From Chara braunii (Eukaryota; Streptophyta; Charophyceae; Charales; Characeae): a DNA stretch of 64,000 nt. The position numbers and the translations under genes are program-made. The notes beneath the pieces were generated by a model that searched no databases, was not told where the DNA came from, and saw only the letters and a list, made by a program, of their open reading frames with translations. The stretch covers positions 28,405 to 92,404 of the forward strand of contig BFEA01001032.1 of the NCBI GenBank assembly GCA_003427395.1. Reading direction: 5' to 3'. This document shows, in pieces, positions 43,131-53,370 of the stretch (position 1 is its first letter; every line of letters starts with the position of its first letter).

Positions 43131-43250
43131 ATCGGGAAAAGACCAGGCAAATCCGGTTCGTAGTGCACGCGGCAATCACCAGGCAAATCCGGTTCGTAGT
43201 GCACGTGGCAATCACCAGGCAAATCCGGTTCGTAGTGCACGTGGCAATCA
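43131..43250. repeat. 36-bp minisatellite, three units
   Basis: ACCAGGCAAATCCGGTTCGT plus AGTGCACGTGGCAATC occurs three times with one substitution. Confidence 0.9.
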
Positions 43251-43348
43251 CACGTGAAAAAAATCAAGACATGGAAGCAACCTCGTGATATTCCTTCATA
43301 CTAACGACAGGACTTCAAATCTAACCAAACGACAGTCAGTTTTTCCTA

Positions 43349-43817
43349 CCCACGAATGATATGAGATCTGGTGTTCCAGGAAAAAAAAAAAAAAAAAAAA
43401 AAAGATCAGGTGCTTGATGGTAAGGGATGGGGTGGAGCATATAGAAAACGATGTGTTCGATCCGTAATGCACATGCACGATATGAGATAACGATCGGAGA
43501 TCTCACTCTCAGCAAGAAAACGTTGACGTCAACAACGCGCACCTGAACTCTGCATTCACTTCTCTTTTTCTTTTTCCACCCACGAATGATACGAGATCAG
43601 GTGCTTCAATTAAAGAAAAAAACAAAGAAAAAAAAAAAGTAAGATCAGGTGCTTGATGGCAAGGGAATGGGGTGGAGCAAATAGAAAACGTTTGTGTTCG
43701 ATCCGTAGTGCACATGCACGATACGAGATCCCGATCGGAGATCTCACTCTCACGACAACTATGCTGACGTCAACAACACGCAACTGAACCCTCCATTCAC
43801 TCTCTTTTTCTTTTGGA
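43349..43817. repeat. Tandem duplication of about 230 bp
   Basis: Units at 43349 and 43579 start CCCACGAATGATAYGAGATC and share GGTGCTTGATGG, ACGATCGGAGATCTCACTCT-like and TTGACGTCAACAAC blocks. A-runs differ in length. Confidence 0.85.
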
Positions 43818-44969
43818 AAGGCCCGACGACGGCGTTGAGATATCAACATCGAAAACTGACCAGCCCACACGTCATTCAGAATTACTTGGTTCTGTTCATC
43901 AAAGGGTCTTGAACTCAGGTCTCTATTTTCAACAGGTTATGGGTCTACCCACTGACCTCTTATTCACAGTCATCGCCACTATCATCACTGGTCCTGCTCA
44001 CGAAAGGCCACAGAAGGAAAGAGTCAAAAGTCAAAAAGGCTTGACACCAACCCATGGACTGCTGAAATACAGACCGAAGTTCCAATCGAGACGGAATCAA
44101 TATAATTCCGAGGCTTCTTAAAAAAAAAAAAAAAAACCTGAGGGGAGAAGAGAGAAAGAAAGGGGAAAAAAAAAAAAAGCTTAACAGTCACCTTGGTTCC
44201 TTGGCAGTCTTCATCCACCAATCAAATAACCATGACCGCTTCAATCGCTGACACATGTTTTTCCCTCAGAATTCAATGACACATGTATTAGCGAGCAAGT
44301 GCAAGTATATCGAACGTTAGGAGGCCATCAAGGCTAAACGTAAAAGCCAATTAAAAAAAAAAAAAAAAAAAAAAGCCAATTCAATCCTACGACACACAGC
44401 AACGTACGATCCCATCATCACGACTTAAAGAACATATACTTATATTACACTGGGACTCCCAGAGATCAATCTCTCTTCAACTACAATTGGAGAAAAAAAA
44501 AAAAAAAAAAAAAAAAAAGACAATTTAGCTTTCCGTACCGATCCAATCACGAGTAAGAGCATACTTACATTTTACACTAAGACTTTCTACGACTGAATCT
44601 GGCCCGGAAGAGTGCAAGTGTGACTACATGCCTGAAATACCGTCTTCACCCAAGGACACCAACGACAGCATCGACATTGCATCTCTCACAGGCATACGAT
44701 TATCCCTATCCCTCAAAATAAAAATAAAAAAGGAGCAAAGCAATCCTGACCTCTACCACAAGCTCAAATAAAAAAGAAAGAAAAGAGAAAAAGCCGACCA
44801 CGATCGGTGGTCAGCTTAGGAGCACTCACTCGATTTGTGAAGAACGGCTTCATTTCTCTTCGAGAGTGCACCTTCGCCGCTTCTTGACGATAATTCATGC
44901 GAAAACGAGCTCCATCCTTTGCACTCACCGTCATCATCCTCTTCGCGATCACCCACCTGTGAATCGCCC
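43818..44969. other. No gene; tRNA-like segment at 43905-43957 (minus)
   Basis: On the minus strand, GGTCAGTGGGTAGACC (43957-43942) forms a perfect D-arm with an A-box sequence, and GAGTTCAAGACC (43916-43905) resembles a B box. Anticodon and acceptor stems do not form, so a tRNA-derived SINE or tRNA relic is more likely than a tRNA. Poly-A runs follow. Confidence 0.3.
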
Positions 44970-45009
44970 TACTGCCGTTAGCGCAGACATTGACGATGTG
45001 CCTTGTCGC

Positions 45010-45450
45010 AGAGGGAGGATAACCTGCTGAGAGAGAGAAAAAAGAGGGAGGATTGCCTGCTTAGACAGAAGAAAGAGCGAGAGCGTTAAAATAGAGGGAG
45101 GATGCCCTGCTGAGAGAGAGAAATAGAGAAATACAGAGAAATAGTGAGAGAAATAGAGAGAGAAAAAAGAGGAGCATGGACTGCTTAGAGAGATAGAAGG
45201 AGGATGCCCTGCTGAGAGAGAGAAAAATAGAGAGAGAAATAGAGAGAAAAATAGAGAGAACTAGAGAGAGAAATGGAGAGAAAAATAAAGAGAATAGAGA
45301 GAAAAATAGAGAGAAAAATAGAGAGAAAAATAGAGAAATAGAGAGAAATAGAGAGAGAAATAGAGAGAAAAAAAAGGAGCATGGACTGCTTAGAGAGAGA
45401 GAGAAAAGAGGGAGGATAACCTGCGTAGAGAGAGAAAAAAGAGAAAGGAG
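45010..45450. repeat. GA-rich satellite-like array
   Basis: Units containing GGAGGATNNCCTGCTGAGAG or GGAGCATGGACTGCTTAGAG are separated by expanded AGAGAGAAATAG runs. Located beyond the 3' end of paralogue B. Confidence 0.8.
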
Positions 45451-45589
45451 CCTGTTTCAGAAAACACTCGTCATCGCTTCCGCTTGACGGAGAAAACAGT
45501 TCTTATCAACTTTACCGTCTAGAAGATGCGTTGCGTTACTCACATCGATGCTGAGCTTCTTGAGGGTCGTGGTCATCGTCAGATTGAAA

Positions 45590-45658
45590 ACACCCAGGTC
45601 ACTCAGGACCCAGGTCACCCAAGTCACACAGGTCACCCAGGTCACACAGGTCGTACTC
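45590..45658. repeat. CAGGTCACC short tandem repeat
   Basis: Seven or so 8-11-bp steps of CCCAGGTCAC / CACAGGTCAC just beyond the last codons of paralogue B. Confidence 0.8.
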
Positions 45659-45662
45659 ATCT

Positions 45663-45990
45663 TCACGAGTCACGCTTCAGAACACCCAGTACACGTCGAG
45701 CGTCTGGTTCCCACGGACCCACACCCTGGCAGACCAAATCATCGATCTCATCGTTACTGAACCCGTGTTGCCTCCCGTACACGTAGAAGGCCTTGAAGAA
45801 CAGAAGACCCTCATAGGTACCTTGCTCCTATTTGCTGCTGCCTCTCGCATCTTTCCTTCTTTTCTCACTTTCCCTGCTTTTCTCATCTCCCCCGCTTGTC
45901 TCATCTTTCCTGCTTTTCTCTTTGTCCTCATCCTTCCCACTCCTCCCATCTTCCCTACTTTTCTTTTTTCTCACTTCTCCCTCACTTGTC
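45663..45990 (-). pseudogene. Detached C-terminal segment of paralogue B
   Basis: In the frame ending with TGA at 45665-45663 the sequence reads YEGLLFFKAFYVYGRQHGFS, then NDEIDDLVCQGVGPWEPDAR. This matches the intact C-terminus of paralogue A. A TAG at 45830-45828 and a frame change near 45991-46019 separate it from the main frame. It could instead be an exon joined by splicing, but no clear splice sites were seen. Confidence 0.7.
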
Positions 45991-48900
45991 TCATCTTCCA
46001 TGGTTCTCTTCTTTCTCATCTTTCCTGGTTTCCTCTTCTATCTCATCTTCCCTGGTTTTCTCTTCCTTCTCATCTTCCCCGCTTTTCCCTCCTTTCTCCT
46101 CATCCCTGTTTTTCTCTTCTTTCTCATCTCCCATGGTTTTCTCTTCTTTCTCATCTTCCATGTTTTTTTCTTCTTTAGCAACTTCCCTGCTTTTCTCTCC
46201 TTCCTCGTTTTCCCTGCTTTTCCCTCCTTTCTCCTCGTCGCTGCTTTCCTCTCCTTTCCCGTTTTCCCCGCTTTTCCCTTCTTTCTCCTCGTCCCCGCTT
46301 CTCTCTCCTTTCTCGTCTTTCTCATTTTCCCTGCCTTTTTCTATCTCATCTTCCCTGCTTGTCTCCTCTTTCTCATCTCCCCCTTCTTCTCTCTCATCTT
46401 CCCTGCTTTCCTCGGTTCTCTCTTCCAACCCAATTCGCTCATCTTTCCTGATTTTCTCTTCTTTCTCATCTCCCCCTTTCCCCTCATCTTCCGTGCTCTT
46501 CTCTTCTTCCTCTTCTTCACCACTTCTCTCGTCTTTCCTGATTTTCTCTTTCTTCTCATCTTCCCCATTCCTCTCGCTTTTCTCATCTTCAGCACTTCTC
46601 TCATCCTTCTTCCTCACCTCTTCTCTCTCTTTTTCCTCATCACCCCTACTCGTCCCATCTTTCCGGTTTTCCTCTTCGTCCTTATTTTCCTCGTCTTTCC
46701 CACTTCTCTCGCCCCTCCTTTTTCCCTCATCTTCTTCACTGCCTTCTTCTTCTTTCCTGCTTTTCTCACCTTTCCTACACTTCTCGTCATTCTCCGCCTT
46801 CTTGTCGTCGACCTCTTCGCCCCCATCTTCGCTGCACTTCTCCTCGTTCCCATTTCTCTCGCCTCTCCTTTTTCCCTCTTCATCTTCACTGCCTTCCTCT
46901 TCTTTCCTGCTTTTCCCACCTTCCCTACACTTCTCGTCGTTCTCCGCCTTCTTGGCGTCAGCATCTTCGCCCCCATCTTCGCTGCCCTTCTCCTCTTTCC
47001 TGCTTTTCTTAACTTTCCGGCGTTTCTCAACTTTCCTGTTTTTTTTCACACCTTTCCTGCGCTTCTCATTTTTCTCATCCTCATCATCGTCCTCTTCACT
47101 ACATTCCTCCCTATCCTCCTCGCTGCTCTCCTCCTTGTACTCTTCATAGTCCACGTCGGATCCACCATAATCGTCCTCCTCATCGTAATCGTCCAAGTCC
47201 TCTGAGAACCAGTAGTCATCGTCGCTATCGCCGTCGCCTTCACTGAGTTCGTACAGGTCCGAGTTATCAGACTCATCATCCCAATCATCCTCCAAAGCAT
47301 CTGAATCGACCTCGATATCGATTTTATCTTCATTAATTGCATCAAGAACACGCCAAGCGTCTGGGTCCCACGGTTTCACACCCTGGTCCCGCAAATCCTC
47401 AACCTCGTCCTTCGTGAATCCGTAGTTCTCAGCGCGCTCGTCAATTTCCTTGAACAGCTCTCCATCGATCCAGTCATCAGCATACTTTACCTTGATGTTC
47501 TGCTGCTGCTGCTGCGTCTTTTCCCCCCGCCTTCCCCCCCTTTCCTCCTCTCGACGATTGCCATCCTCGTCACCCTTCTTCTCACAAAAATTCTTATGTC
47601 CCATCGACCAATCGGTCCTGTGACACTCTTTCCCGCAGTAGCGCACTCGTTTGCAGCCGCCGCACAGCTGAAGGGGAGAGTTCGCAGAGCCGCACATGCC
47701 GCATACATTACAGCAAACCGTGCGGCGCGAGTTGGCACTGCCCCGGCCCGCCGCAGCAGGCACTACTGCCACGTCACCACCACGACGCGAACACGTGGAC
47801 CTCGCCAAGGACACAATGAGCTGGACAGTCTCTCTCTCAAATTCCGCATCGCCGAAATACGACACGACACCCCTGCCAAACCGACAGACGGCAGCCGGAG
47901 ACATTGACAAATCAACCTCCAGCGAACCTTCAACAACACCTGCACCTCCTTTCTGCTTCGTCTTCTCTTTGATCTTCGCCACGGCAGATTCCAGTCCAGG
48001 TCCATGCGATCCCGACTCATAGTCTGCCCATTTTTTCGCCCTTCTTCTTAATGACCCGGCCTCAGACGGTTTCGGTGAGTACACGCGCTGCTGAAGAGGA
48101 ACCTTGGACAACATGAATGCCTTCACATTGTAGGACTTGGGCGCATTTTCAATGAACTCGCAGTCGCGCGGGAGCCACGGCAGTGCGCCCTTGACCAATT
48201 TGTGCGTCAGCCGGGCGAAGAAGTACCCTTCGAATTGCCAAGTGCGGTGAAAGCAGTCGGTCAACATTCGAGTCAACGCCCTTCCCTCGCCGGCAGCAAA
48301 CACCAGGACGCCGCCAGATCTGACCCAGTCCACCAGAGTGGACTTCCACGTGGTATGCGCGAAGAACGACTTGTCATCTGCTTGAATAGACAAAACCACG
48401 CACAGGGAGTAGTGCGGCGGCAAATCCCCGTCGAAGCGACCGTCCTCTTCACCCTCATCGATCTCATCCAAGATGGGATGCTGTAATCGGTCCATTGCAT
48501 CCAGCGGCTTGAATGGCCTGTAATCCACCAACCAGCCATCGGCGCGCAGTGCCTTGGCAACGCGCCTCCATGGGCTGTCGTCCTCAGCCCAGAAGAGAAC
48601 CCGACTGACGAGGACCAATGCCCGGCCCTTGACATTGCGCGAAGCCGTCGCCATCCGTTGCTTGCAATGCTTAGCACCGCAGTCATAGCTGCCGAAAATA
48701 CTTCCTGCAACAGGAGATACGCCCGAGTAGGCCGTCTTCTTCTTTCCGTAAGATTGCGCGTTCAAATCTCCACCGCCGCCGCCATCGCTATCATTGCTAT
48801 GGCTTCTCCCAGCCGTCCTCGGCGGTGGATACTGCTGCTGCTGCTGCCGCGCCTTCTTGCGGTTGATTTCTGCCTCAAGATTTCTGCGAAACAGAGCCTC

Positions 48901-50781
48901 AATGAGAACAGCGTTGAAGCCGGAAAGACTCTCAAACGGCTCCGAGCGAGTATCACTGCTGCTACTCCGCCCAGCCCCACCCCGGGCAGACGGATTCTTG
49001 GCCCTCTTCTTCTTTCCCTTCTTTTTACTCTTATTCTTCTTCCGACTGGGGTTAGCAGGCTGAGAGGCACCGCCAGAACTTCTCCTTGGTTGAGGAGGCC
49101 GACCGGCGGTAGTGGACCGTTCCTTACTCCGGGTCTCCGGCTCAGACTGAGAAGACGAACCGTCATCGCCTTCCTCGACCGCAACAAGGGGATGATCCCC
49201 ATCCCCATCCCGATCCCGATCCCGAGACGGATCGTCCCCGCCATCTCCGTCGCTACCCACTAAAGAGGGGTCAATTGCGCTGAACGGATTATTAGCGAGC
49301 CTAGATTTCGCCGTCGCAGTGCCATTTACCCCTCTTCTTTCAACGACAACCTGAGCAGAACGAGCTACAGAAGGAAGGCTGCGATNCCGATCCCGATCCC
49401 GAGACGGATCGTCCCCGCCATCTCCGTCGCTACCCACTAAAGAGGGGTCAATTGCGCTGAACGGATTATTAGCGAGCCTAGATTTCGCNGTCGCAGTGCC
49501 ATTTACCCTTCCTCCAACGACAACCTGAGCAGAGCGAGCTACAGAGGGAAGGCTGGCGTCCGAAACGGGAGCGGGAGCGGAGGCGGGGAGATTCCGACGA
49601 CAACCCTTCCCATAAGGACGGTGCGAGGAGGACGAAGAACCATCAGATCTTTCTCCTGGGACAGGAAAAGTCGGACCAGCAGACGCCATCGGCGGCGTAA
49701 TCGAGGGCATTCTAGATTGGTTGTGAGATTCCTCCTCTCCGTTACGTTGGCTTTCTCTTCTTGCTTGCTGTCCTTCCTCGACGGGATGCCCAGCTTCCCC
49801 AGCGGGAGGAGAAGCTTCCTCAACGGGACTGCAAACTTCCCCAACGGGACGCCAAACTTGCCGCCCTCCTTGGGCACTTGGCACGGCAGAGCCTCGCCAG
49901 CGAGGAGTCACAGCTGTCTTTTCCAACTCCGGTCCTCGAACCCCTCCTCCTCCTCCTCCTCCTCCTCCTCCTCCTCCTCCTCCTCTTCCTCTTCCTCCTC
50001 CGGTGCTGCCTGCAAACCGTGGCATCATGTGTCGTCCAGACCCTGGCCTTGATCTGATGACATCTCGGTCGAAATCTGGGCGCTCGCACATGGTGAGCTG
50101 TGGGTTTTCAGGCCGGAAACGCACCCCGCGCGCGAATTCTGACGACGACACATTCGCTACATACACAGATCCCGACCATTCACCCTTCGCGTGCAGAAAT
50201 TGTGGCTGCGCCTCGGCTACGTACGTCGGATGTCCCGACCGTGCGATCGCCGCATGCACGAATCCTCCCGCCTGTTGTGCCTCGGGCTGGTTGAATCTTG
50301 TTGGACGACCGGTCATCACGCGCGGCGGGCACGTCGGCGGCTGTACCGACACTGCGAGTGGAAGTCCCCTCGGATGATAAGTGCCGCTGTCGATCGTGTA
50401 CAGGTAGCTCGGCCACGTGCTCAACACCGGGGCAGCTAATACTGCTGGCTGTGATGACCGCTTCGCGTTCGTGAAGGGTCGTTCAGTGCTCGTCGGATGC
50501 CCGTACCCTCCAGCCCCTTCGTTCATCGATTGGACAAAGTGCCCTGCCCCTGCATTGGTGGAGGACCGCCACGTACTGCTCGACAAAGTACGTGCACGGT
50601 TTTGACATGCTACATCGGGTAATCCAACCATCTCGCTGATTCGTGCCCATCGTCCCACACACCGCGGCGGGAATCGACGTAAGGCATCAGACAATGCCTC
50701 ATCCCTCTCCGGCGTCCATTGCCCCTGCCGTCCTGGTAATCGATCTGGTCTACTCGCGTCGTAGTAGGCCTGCCAATCCAT
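45991..50781 (-). CDS. SANT/Myb-like, Rossmann-like and MYND zinc-finger protein (paralogue B, about 1596 aa)
   Basis: The ATG at 50781 (MDWQAYYDASRPDR) starts a long uninterrupted frame. I prefer it to the upstream in-frame codons because homology with paralogue A begins here. Order: Myb/SANT-like helices (QWTPERDEALSDAL, GRWARISEMVGL, ACQNRAR); a low-complexity region with a Gly run; a duplicated block of about 59 residues containing two undetermined codons; a Rossmann-like domain at about 712-1000 (GRALVLVS, WVRSGGVLVFAAGEG, GRGVVSYFGD); a MYND finger at about 1022-1066 (CCNVCG, CGGCKRVRYCGKEC, HKNFC); a GFTKDEVEDLRDQGVKPWDP motif; then about 450 residues rich in Glu/Lys/Asp/Arg. The acidic tail is far longer than in paralogue A. 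The main frame stops at 45991, short of the conserved C-terminus, which lies in a shifted frame. Whether the protein is still made is unclear. Confidence 0.7.
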   Translation of the reverse strand: MDWQAYYDASRPDRLPGRQGQWTPERDEALSDALRRFPPRCVGRWARISEMVGLPDVACQNRARTLSSSTWRSSTNAGAGHFVQSMNEGAGGYGHPTSTERPFTNAKRSSQPAVLAAPVLSTWPSYLYTIDSGTYHPRGLPLAVSVQPPTCPPRVMTGRPTRFNQPEAQQAGGFVHAAIARSGHPTYVAEAQPQFLHAKGEWSGSVYVANVSSSEFARGVRFRPENPQLTMCERPDFDRDVIRSRPGSGRHMMPRFAGSTGGGRGRGGGGGGGGGGGGGGVRGPELEKTAVTPRWRGSAVPSAQGGRQVWRPVGEVCSPVEEASPPAGEAGHPVEEGQQARRESQRNGEEESHNQSRMPSITPPMASAGPTFPVPGERSDGSSSSSHRPYGKGCRRNLPASAPAPVSDASLPSVARSAQVVVGGRVNGTAXAKSRLANNPFSAIDPSLVGSDGDGGDDPSRDRDRXRSLPSVARSAQVVVERRGVNGTATAKSRLANNPFSAIDPSLVGSDGDGGDDPSRDRDRDGDGDHPLVAVEEGDDGSSSQSEPETRSKERSTTAGRPPQPRRSSGGASQPANPSRKKNKSKKKGKKKRAKNPSARGGAGRSSSSDTRSEPFESLSGFNAVLIEALFRRNLEAEINRKKARQQQQQYPPPRTAGRSHSNDSDGGGGGDLNAQSYGKKKTAYSGVSPVAGSIFGSYDCGAKHCKQRMATASRNVKGRALVLVSRVLFWAEDDSPWRRVAKALRADGWLVDYRPFKPLDAMDRLQHPILDEIDEGEEDGRFDGDLPPHYSLCVVLSIQADDKSFFAHTTWKSTLVDWVRSGGVLVFAAGEGRALTRMLTDCFHRTWQFEGYFFARLTHKLVKGALPWLPRDCEFIENAPKSYNVKAFMLSKVPLQQRVYSPKPSEAGSLRRRAKKWADYESGSHGPGLESAVAKIKEKTKQKGGAGVVEGSLEVDLSMSPAAVCRFGRGVVSYFGDAEFERETVQLIVSLARSTCSRRGGDVAVVPAAAGRGSANSRRTVCCNVCGMCGSANSPLQLCGGCKRVRYCGKECHRTDWSMGHKNFCEKKGDEDGNRREEERGGRRGEKTQQQQQNIKVKYADDWIDGELFKEIDERAENYGFTKDEVEDLRDQGVKPWDPDAWRVLDAINEDKIDIEVDSDALEDDWDDESDNSDLYELSEGDGDSDDDYWFSEDLDDYDEEDDYGGSDVDYEEYKEESSEEDREECSEEDDDEDEKNEKRRKGVKKNRKVEKRRKVKKSRKEEKGSEDGGEDADAKKAENDEKCREGGKSRKEEEGSEDEEGKRRGERNGNEEKCSEDGGEEVDDKKAENDEKCRKGEKSRKEEEGSEEDEGKRRGERSGKDEENKDEEENRKDGTSRGDEEKEREEVRKKDERSAEDEKSERNGEDEKKEKIRKDERSGEEEEEEKSTEDEGKGGDEKEEKIRKDERIGLEERTEESREDEREEGGDEKEETSREDEIEKGRENEKDEKGERSGDEEKEGKSGENGKGEESSDEEKGGKSRENEEGEKSREVAKEEKNMEDEKEEKTMGDEKEEKNRDEEKGGKSGEDEKEEKTREDEIEEETRKDEKEENHGR
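49208..49555 (-). repeat. In-frame duplication of about 177 bp inside paralogue B, with two N
   Basis: Two near-identical copies encode SLPSVARSAQVVV, AKSRLANNPFSAIDPSLVG and DGGDDPSRDRDR. One ends at about 49385 and the other starts near 49388. Undetermined bases at 49386 and 49489 flag the join as a possible assembly artefact. Confidence 0.75.
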
Positions 50782-50800
50782 CTTCGACGAGACACACTCC

Positions 50801-50839
50801 GTGACTATAAAAAGGCACGCTACCCCCCCGCACTCGTCC

Positions 50840-50876
<37 letters not shown>

Positions 50877-51041
50877 CCCTTTTAACAACGCAACACACAC
50901 AGTCGCTAGCCACTAAGTTGCCTCTCAGATCGCCCACCCAACCGATCACTCCATCTCATATCTATCACACAAAAAAATATCAATCAATCGACCACCTGTG
51001 ACTATAAAAAGGCACGCTACCCCCCCGCACTCGTCTTAAGA

Positions 51042-51077
<36 letters not shown>

Positions 51078-51200
51078 CCCTTTTAACAACGCAACGCACA
51101 CAGTCGTTAGCCACTAAGTTGCCTCTCAGATCGCCCACCCAACCGATCACTCCATCTCATATCTATCACACAAGAAAATATCAATCAGTCGACCACCTGT
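50801..51200. repeat. 197-bp tandem duplication in the upstream region of paralogue B
   Basis: Copy 1 is 50801-50997 and copy 2 is 50998-51200. Each has TATAAAAA (50806-50813 and 51003-51010, plus strand), a GA run of different length, and GATCGCCCACCCAACCGATC. The TATA-like boxes point away from paralogue B. Confidence 0.9.
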
Positions 51201-52060
51201 CCTCCATCTGGTCTTATCGCGTCTACCAATCCATCTTTGAACAATACCGAAGCTAAGCTGCCTCCCCCAAATTGTTCCAGACTCTGCCTAACCGATCATC
51301 ATTCTGTCAATCTGTCGAACAAGTAAAGGTCGGTCAGTCGACTACTACAAGCCCTCGATCTCTCGTCTAAACGTGTCATAGCAGGCAGGCCAGTCCATCT
51401 TGTAGTAGACACAGTTCAAACACCGCTTTACAAGAAGCTACCTCGCACTGTCTTTTCCCACCGCTTTCTACATTGGCATCTTGTAGACAGTACAGACGCC
51501 AATGTAGAAGAAGCTACATCGCACCCTCTCCTTTACCAACACAGACAGGCAGACGTGAAGCTCCCTCCCTGATCTCGTTCAAACCGCCCAACCAACCAAT
51601 CATTCCATCAATCTGTCCAACAAAGAATCGATTAGTCGACGGCAAATTCACCAAAGAATTGTGAGTCCATGATCAATTCGCTTTCGCAGCAGCAGCAGTA
51701 CGCTGACCACTCCTGAACGTCAACCTTCAAATACGTTCCATCAGTTCACAAGAAGCTACCTCGCACTCTCATTTATCGAAGCAGACAGAGACGTGAAGCT
51801 CCGTCCCAGATCCAATTGAAACTGCCCAACCAACCAACCTCTCATTCGATCGATCTGTCCAACAAAGAAAGAATCGATCAATCGACCGCAAATTCACCAA
51901 CAAGTTGTGCGTCCATTATCAGCTTCGTTTGCCCAGCAGCAGTAGTACGCAGATCACTCTTGACGTCAACAATCAAATACGGATCTATCAGTGGCCTACA
52001 ACGAGAAGATGTACGCCACAGCGAGATACAGCATTTCATCCGCGTTCCATACCACCTCAC
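51201..52060. repeat. Degenerate repeats upstream of paralogue B
   Basis: Blocks such as AGAAGCTACCTCGCACTCTC, GACGTGAAGCTCC, CCGCCCAACCAACCA, CTGTCCAACAAAGAATCGAT and GGCAAATTCACCAA recur at about 51430-51750 and 51760-52010. No gene. Confidence 0.65.
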
Positions 52061-52160
52061 GGGGCAAGGTCCCACTTGCGCAAATTAGGAGATTTCGGCC
52101 GTTGATCTTTGCTGTCTACGGTCGGTATCTCTTAAAGTCGTGCAAGTGGGACCTAGCCCC
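52061..52160. mobile_element. 100-bp MITE, copy 1
   Basis: TIR GGGGCAAGGTCCCACTTGCG against the complement of GCAAGTGGGACCTAGCCCC. The interior (GAGATTTCGGCCGTTGATCT) is the same as in 54503-54601. The TIR makes a long hairpin. Confidence 0.85.
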
Positions 52161-53120
52161 CGGAGAGAGACGATCCAGCTTCGAACACACGCCAGCACCG
52201 AGAAAACGATAGAAAGAAGAAAAGTACTCTTCCTTAAGTACCCCCTACGCTCCACGATGGGACTTCCATCACGTCGGTCCTACCCCATAGCCAAGAGGAG
52301 AGAAGAGGCAAGAGAAGAGAAAACTCTTCGAACACACGCGCCCCACTCAGTGGCACTCACAGAACTCAAAAATTCACCCGGATGAACTCAAAAATTCACC
52401 CGGATGAAAAAGGCTGAAAATGACTATCTCCAGGAGCAACAGAATCGAAAGCAAGCACTTCATAAAGCCCCCGTAGACGTCGATGCAACAACATCCAAAC
52501 CCCACCGCCTCTGAGCTCAGAAGCTACAGACCCTCCTCCAGCCTCTCCCTCTTACGCCGCTGACCAGGAGCGGAGGGAGTCAAACGTCCCACACCTCGCA
52601 CGCTTGAGGATTTCAACATGGCACCAACGACAACTAGCAGACCAAGTTCGCCTTCACTACACACAAGCAAAACGACCACCTCACGGCCGTGGATCCTTTA
52701 TACATCGACGGCCGCGATCATACGAAAGAGTGCCATGCAGTTCTAGCGCAGTGGAGCGAGGGCTAAAGTGCGAAAGAACTGCAACTCGGCGTGAAGGTCG
52801 GTTAATGAGGCAGGTCAGACGAGCTTGTCCTCCCCTTACGCACCAACTCCATCGACAACAAACCTTCCATCGCTACTTCGTCTACATTTTGCTTCTTTCA
52901 ACATAGACGCTGGGTTCACATTCCCTCCAAAATCGCAGTCCGCCTGGAGGCAGGTGAAACAGCAAAAAACACACACAAAAAAAAAACTCGCACAAAAAAA
53001 AAACTCGCAAAGACTCGCAGGGCAGCATGCCGTCGGACATTAGGCGGACATGTCCGTCGATCGGAAGAAACACAGCTTGAGCGCTAGAACGTGGTACAAA
53101 GCGACCCTTCCTGCATGCAC
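52161..53120. other. No gene identified
   Basis: Short duplicated words (ACTCAAAAATTCACCCGGATGA twice at 52365-52406, in parts). GCAGTGGAGCGAGG at 52750 resembles the 42883 MITE terminus. Nothing else supported. Confidence 0.4.
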
Positions 53121-53122
53121 GA

Positions 53123-53370
53123 GACGCCACCAGCCTGAGATTTCGAACGCATCTGGACAAAAATGATGTTCATATGCGGTCAAAATCTTGGCGGATGGCG
53201 AGTGGTGCAACGACGCCACCAGCCTGAGATTTCGAACGCATCTGGACAAAAATGATGTTCATATGCAGTCAAAATCTTGGCGGATGGCAAGTAGTGCAAC
53301 GAGGCTACCAAGAAAAAGACAGAGGACATTTCTACTTAGCAGTCAAAATCTTGGCGGATGGCGAGTAGTG
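53123..53370. repeat. 91-bp tandem repeat, two units plus a partial third
   Basis: CCACCAGCCTGAGATTTCGA to AAATCTTGGCGGATGGCGAG occurs at about 53123 and 53214. A third part (CAAAATCTTGGCGGATGG) is at about 53343, followed by four GATAGATGA steps. Confidence 0.85.

Noticed and set aside
45590-45658. CAGGTCACC repeat as a telomere or hormone-response array
   Set aside because: The unit length is irregular and differs from plant or algal telomere repeats. A simple slippage array next to a coding end is sufficient.
45832-47205. Plus-strand frames of 457 and 417 codons
   Set aside because: Antisense shadows of the Glu/Lys-rich tail of paralogue B. Composition is explained by GAN/AAG codons on the other strand.
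50782-50949. N-terminal extension of paralogue B upstream of the ATG at 50781
   Set aside because: It includes a Leu/Ser run from a GA microsatellite and lies in the duplicated non-coding unit. Homology with paralogue A starts at or after 50781.
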